NCBI GenBank assembly: GCA_003133265.1
Contig: PKWQ01000444.1
Location: 5,197-12,775 of the forward strand
Origin: Acetobacteraceae bacterium
GTDB taxonomy: Bacteria > Pseudomonadota > Alphaproteobacteria > Acetobacterales > Acetobacteraceae
Length of the DNA: 7,579 nucleotides
Direction: 5' to 3'
Shown piece by piece: positions 6,470-7,579 of this stretch; position 1 is the stretch's first letter; each line of letters starts with the position of its first letter. The notes beneath the pieces were generated by a model that was not told the DNA's origin, did no database searches, and saw only the letters and a list, made by a program, of their open reading frames with translations. A program made the position numbers and the translations under genes.

Positions 6470-7330
6470 CTATGGGCGCATCCCTGGGGCGCCTCGGGCA
6501 AGCACGGCCTCGGCCGACATGCAGACCGCGCCGTCGTGGTCGCGCGTCTCCAGATGCAGCTTGCCCTCGCCGTCCCAGCCGATCACCCGCATCGGGTTCT
6601 GATGGAATGCCGGGCGGCGGCCACGGAAACTGAAACGGACGATGCGCGCGCCCGGCCGATGCACGCGCACCAGATCGGCGAGCCAGGTCGCCTGCAACGG
6701 CCCATGCACGATCAGGCCGGGATAGCCTTCCTCGCGGGTGACGTAATCCAGGTCGTAATGGATGCGATGGCCGTTGGCGGTCAGCGCGGAGTAGCGGAAC
6801 AGCAGCACCGGGTTCGGCCGCACCTCGTGGCCGAACGCCCCGGCCGGTGGCGGCGGCGCCGGCTCGGCAGCCTTCACCGCCGCGCCCTCGGTGCCGCGAT
6901 AGACGATGTCGTGCTCCTCCTCGATCGCCAGCCCGGCGGGGCCGGAGATGCGGTGGCGCACGGTGACGAAGACCAGCCGGCCGGAGCCGCCGGATTTCTC
7001 CTCCACCTTCAGGATCTCGCTGACCCGGCTGACCGGATCGCCGGCACGCAGGTCGCGCTCGAAGCGGACGCGTCCGCCGGCCCACATGCGCCGTGGCAGA
7101 TCGTGTACCGGCGGCAGGAAGCCGCCGCGCAGCGGATGGCCGTCGGGGCCGAGACCGTGCGCCGGCGCCCATTCCTGAAACAGCATCCAATGCCACAGCG
7201 GCGGCAGCACGCCGCCGGGGGCGACGTCCTGCTGGGGAATGTCCAGCGTGGCGGACAGGCCACGGATCAGCAGCGGCCAGACTGTGTCGCTGTGGGTCTC
7301 GGTCTTGCCGACATAGGAGGCATAGGTCAT
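6470..7330 (-). CDS. HTD2/MaoC-like double-hotdog acyl-CoA hydratase or dehydratase (FAS1-like dehydratase domain)
   Basis: A 286-residue protein with two hotdog-like halves. The N-terminal half (about 1-150) has the 'WHWMLFQ' and 'GGFLPPVHDLPRRMWAG' segments seen in HTD2-like proteins. The halves are joined by a Pro/Ala-rich linker (about 155-165). The C-terminal half carries the likely catalytic stretch Arg179-Tyr-Ser-Ala-Leu-Thr-x-Asn186-Gly-x-x-x-His191-Tyr-Asp, then Gly-Tyr-Pro-Gly-Leu-x-Val-His-Gly-Pro-Leu. This corresponds to the hydratase-2 motif, with Asn in place of the usual catalytic Asp. Relatives include mitochondrial HTD2 and mesaconyl-C4-CoA or itaconyl-CoA hydratases, so hydration or dehydration of a CoA thioester is expected. 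The substrate is not assignable. The ATG lies six bases after the upstream stop, with AAGGA inside the end of that gene, indicating an operon. Confidence 0.88.
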   Translation of the reverse strand: MTYASYVGKTETHSDTVWPLLIRGLSATLDIPQQDVAPGGVLPPLWHWMLFQEWAPAHGLGPDGHPLRGGFLPPVHDLPRRMWAGGRVRFERDLRAGDPVSRVSEILKVEEKSGGSGRLVFVTVRHRISGPAGLAIEEEHDIVYRGTEGAAVKAAEPAPPPPAGAFGHEVRPNPVLLFRYSALTANGHRIHYDLDYVTREEGYPGLIVHGPLQATWLADLVRVHRPGARIVRFSFRGRRPAFHQNPMRVIGWDGEGKLHLETRDHDGAVCMSAEAVLARGAPGMRP

Positions 7331-7336
7331 CTCGGG

Positions 7337-7579
7337 TCAGTCCTTCAGGGTGTAGACGCGAAAGCCGCCCCACTCGCCGGTTAGCTGGTAGTGCGACCAG
7401 ACTTCCGCGAACAGCGGATGGCGCTTGAAATACTCGATGAAGTCGAACTCCTTGCTGCAGTAGGGAATGCCCGGGCTCATGTCCACCACCACCGCGGCGG
7501 GCGGGGCGCGGGCGAAATCCTCGGCCACCGTGCGATAGACGAAGAACTCCGCGCGCCCCATCTCCCACACTTCCCGGTA
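7337..7579 (-). CDS. C-terminal fragment of an unrecognised protein, possibly a membrane glycosyltransferase (5' end outside the window)
   Basis: The frame is open to the right edge (Tyr-Arg-Glu-Val-Trp-Glu...), so the GTG at 7570 is not evidence of a start. About 80 residues are visible. They contain 'AVVVDMSPGIPYC', then 'FDFIEYFKRHPLFAEVWSHY', and end in 'GGFRVYTL' plus two residues. No catalytic motif or transmembrane segment is present in this piece. The pattern of a short beta-strand, then 'P.I', then 'YF..P.F..LW..Y...GE.GGFR.Y' recalls the soluble C-terminal tail of ArnT/PMT-like (GT39/GT83) membrane glycosyltransferases, but this is memory-based and weak. It ends six bases before the hydratase start and is probably in the same transcript. 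Confidence 0.55.
   Translation of the reverse strand, partial: YREVWEMGRAEFFVYRTVAEDFARAPPAAVVVDMSPGIPYCSKEFDFIEYFKRHPLFAEVWSHYQLTGEWGGFRVYTLKD

Noticed and set aside
6438..7568. 376-codon minus-strand frame spanning the hydratase and the right-edge gene
   Set aside because: Arg/Pro/Ala-rich shadow frame; the hydratase frame has recognisable hotdog motifs and correct operon spacing.
1..7579. Search for CRISPR arrays, tRNA/rRNA genes, insertion sequences, phage or defence genes
   Set aside because: No regularly spaced repeats, no tRNA-like or rRNA-like stretches, no transposase motifs and no terminal inverted repeats were seen; all long stretches are explained by metabolic genes.

Overview
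The window is GC-rich DNA packed with genes, consistent with an alphaproteobacterium. Rhodospirillales/Acetobacteraceae is my guess from codon use and gene types, but no taxonomic marker is present. All identifications come from reading motifs, not from database searches.

Layout. (1) 1-767, plus strand: the 3' end of a DUF4340-type gene, overlapping a Nudix hydrolase by four bases (ATGA). (2) 795-4374, minus strand: a tight four-gene run, transcribed from 4374 downwards. It encodes an SDR oxidoreductase, a mandelate-racemase-type enolase-superfamily enzyme, a PcaD-like alpha/beta hydrolase and a second SDR, with gaps of only 16, 26 and 31 bases. (3) 4375-4496: a 122-base divergent intergenic region with operator-like repeats. 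(4) 4497-5546, plus strand: a zinc-dependent medium-chain alcohol dehydrogenase. (5) 5565-7579, minus strand: the 3' end of an unrecognised gene (possibly a membrane glycosyltransferase), a double-hotdog HTD2/MaoC-like acyl-CoA hydratase or dehydratase, and a LACTB2-like metallo-beta-lactamase-fold hydrolase. Short hairpins lie at both convergent junctions (near 781 and 5567).

The five genes from 795 to 5546 look like one divergently transcribed catabolic module: three oxidoreductases (two SDR, one zinc MDR), one acid-sugar-dehydratase or racemase-type enzyme, and one lactonase/esterase-type hydrolase. This set resembles non-phosphorylative sugar or sugar-acid pathways, in which a sugar is oxidised to a lactone, hydrolysed, dehydrated and oxidised again. 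No aldolase, transporter or regulator is inside the window, so the substrate cannot be assigned. The enolase-superfamily member keeps the mandelate racemase Lys and Asp-His catalytic groups but has Gln-Ser-Glu where the third metal-binding Glu is expected. The first SDR carries a four-residue insertion in its cofactor loop.

No RNA genes, insertion sequences, CRISPR arrays or phage genes were seen. The window is metabolic DNA. The unassigned catabolic module is its most interesting part, and I see no clear sign of a defence or mobile system.
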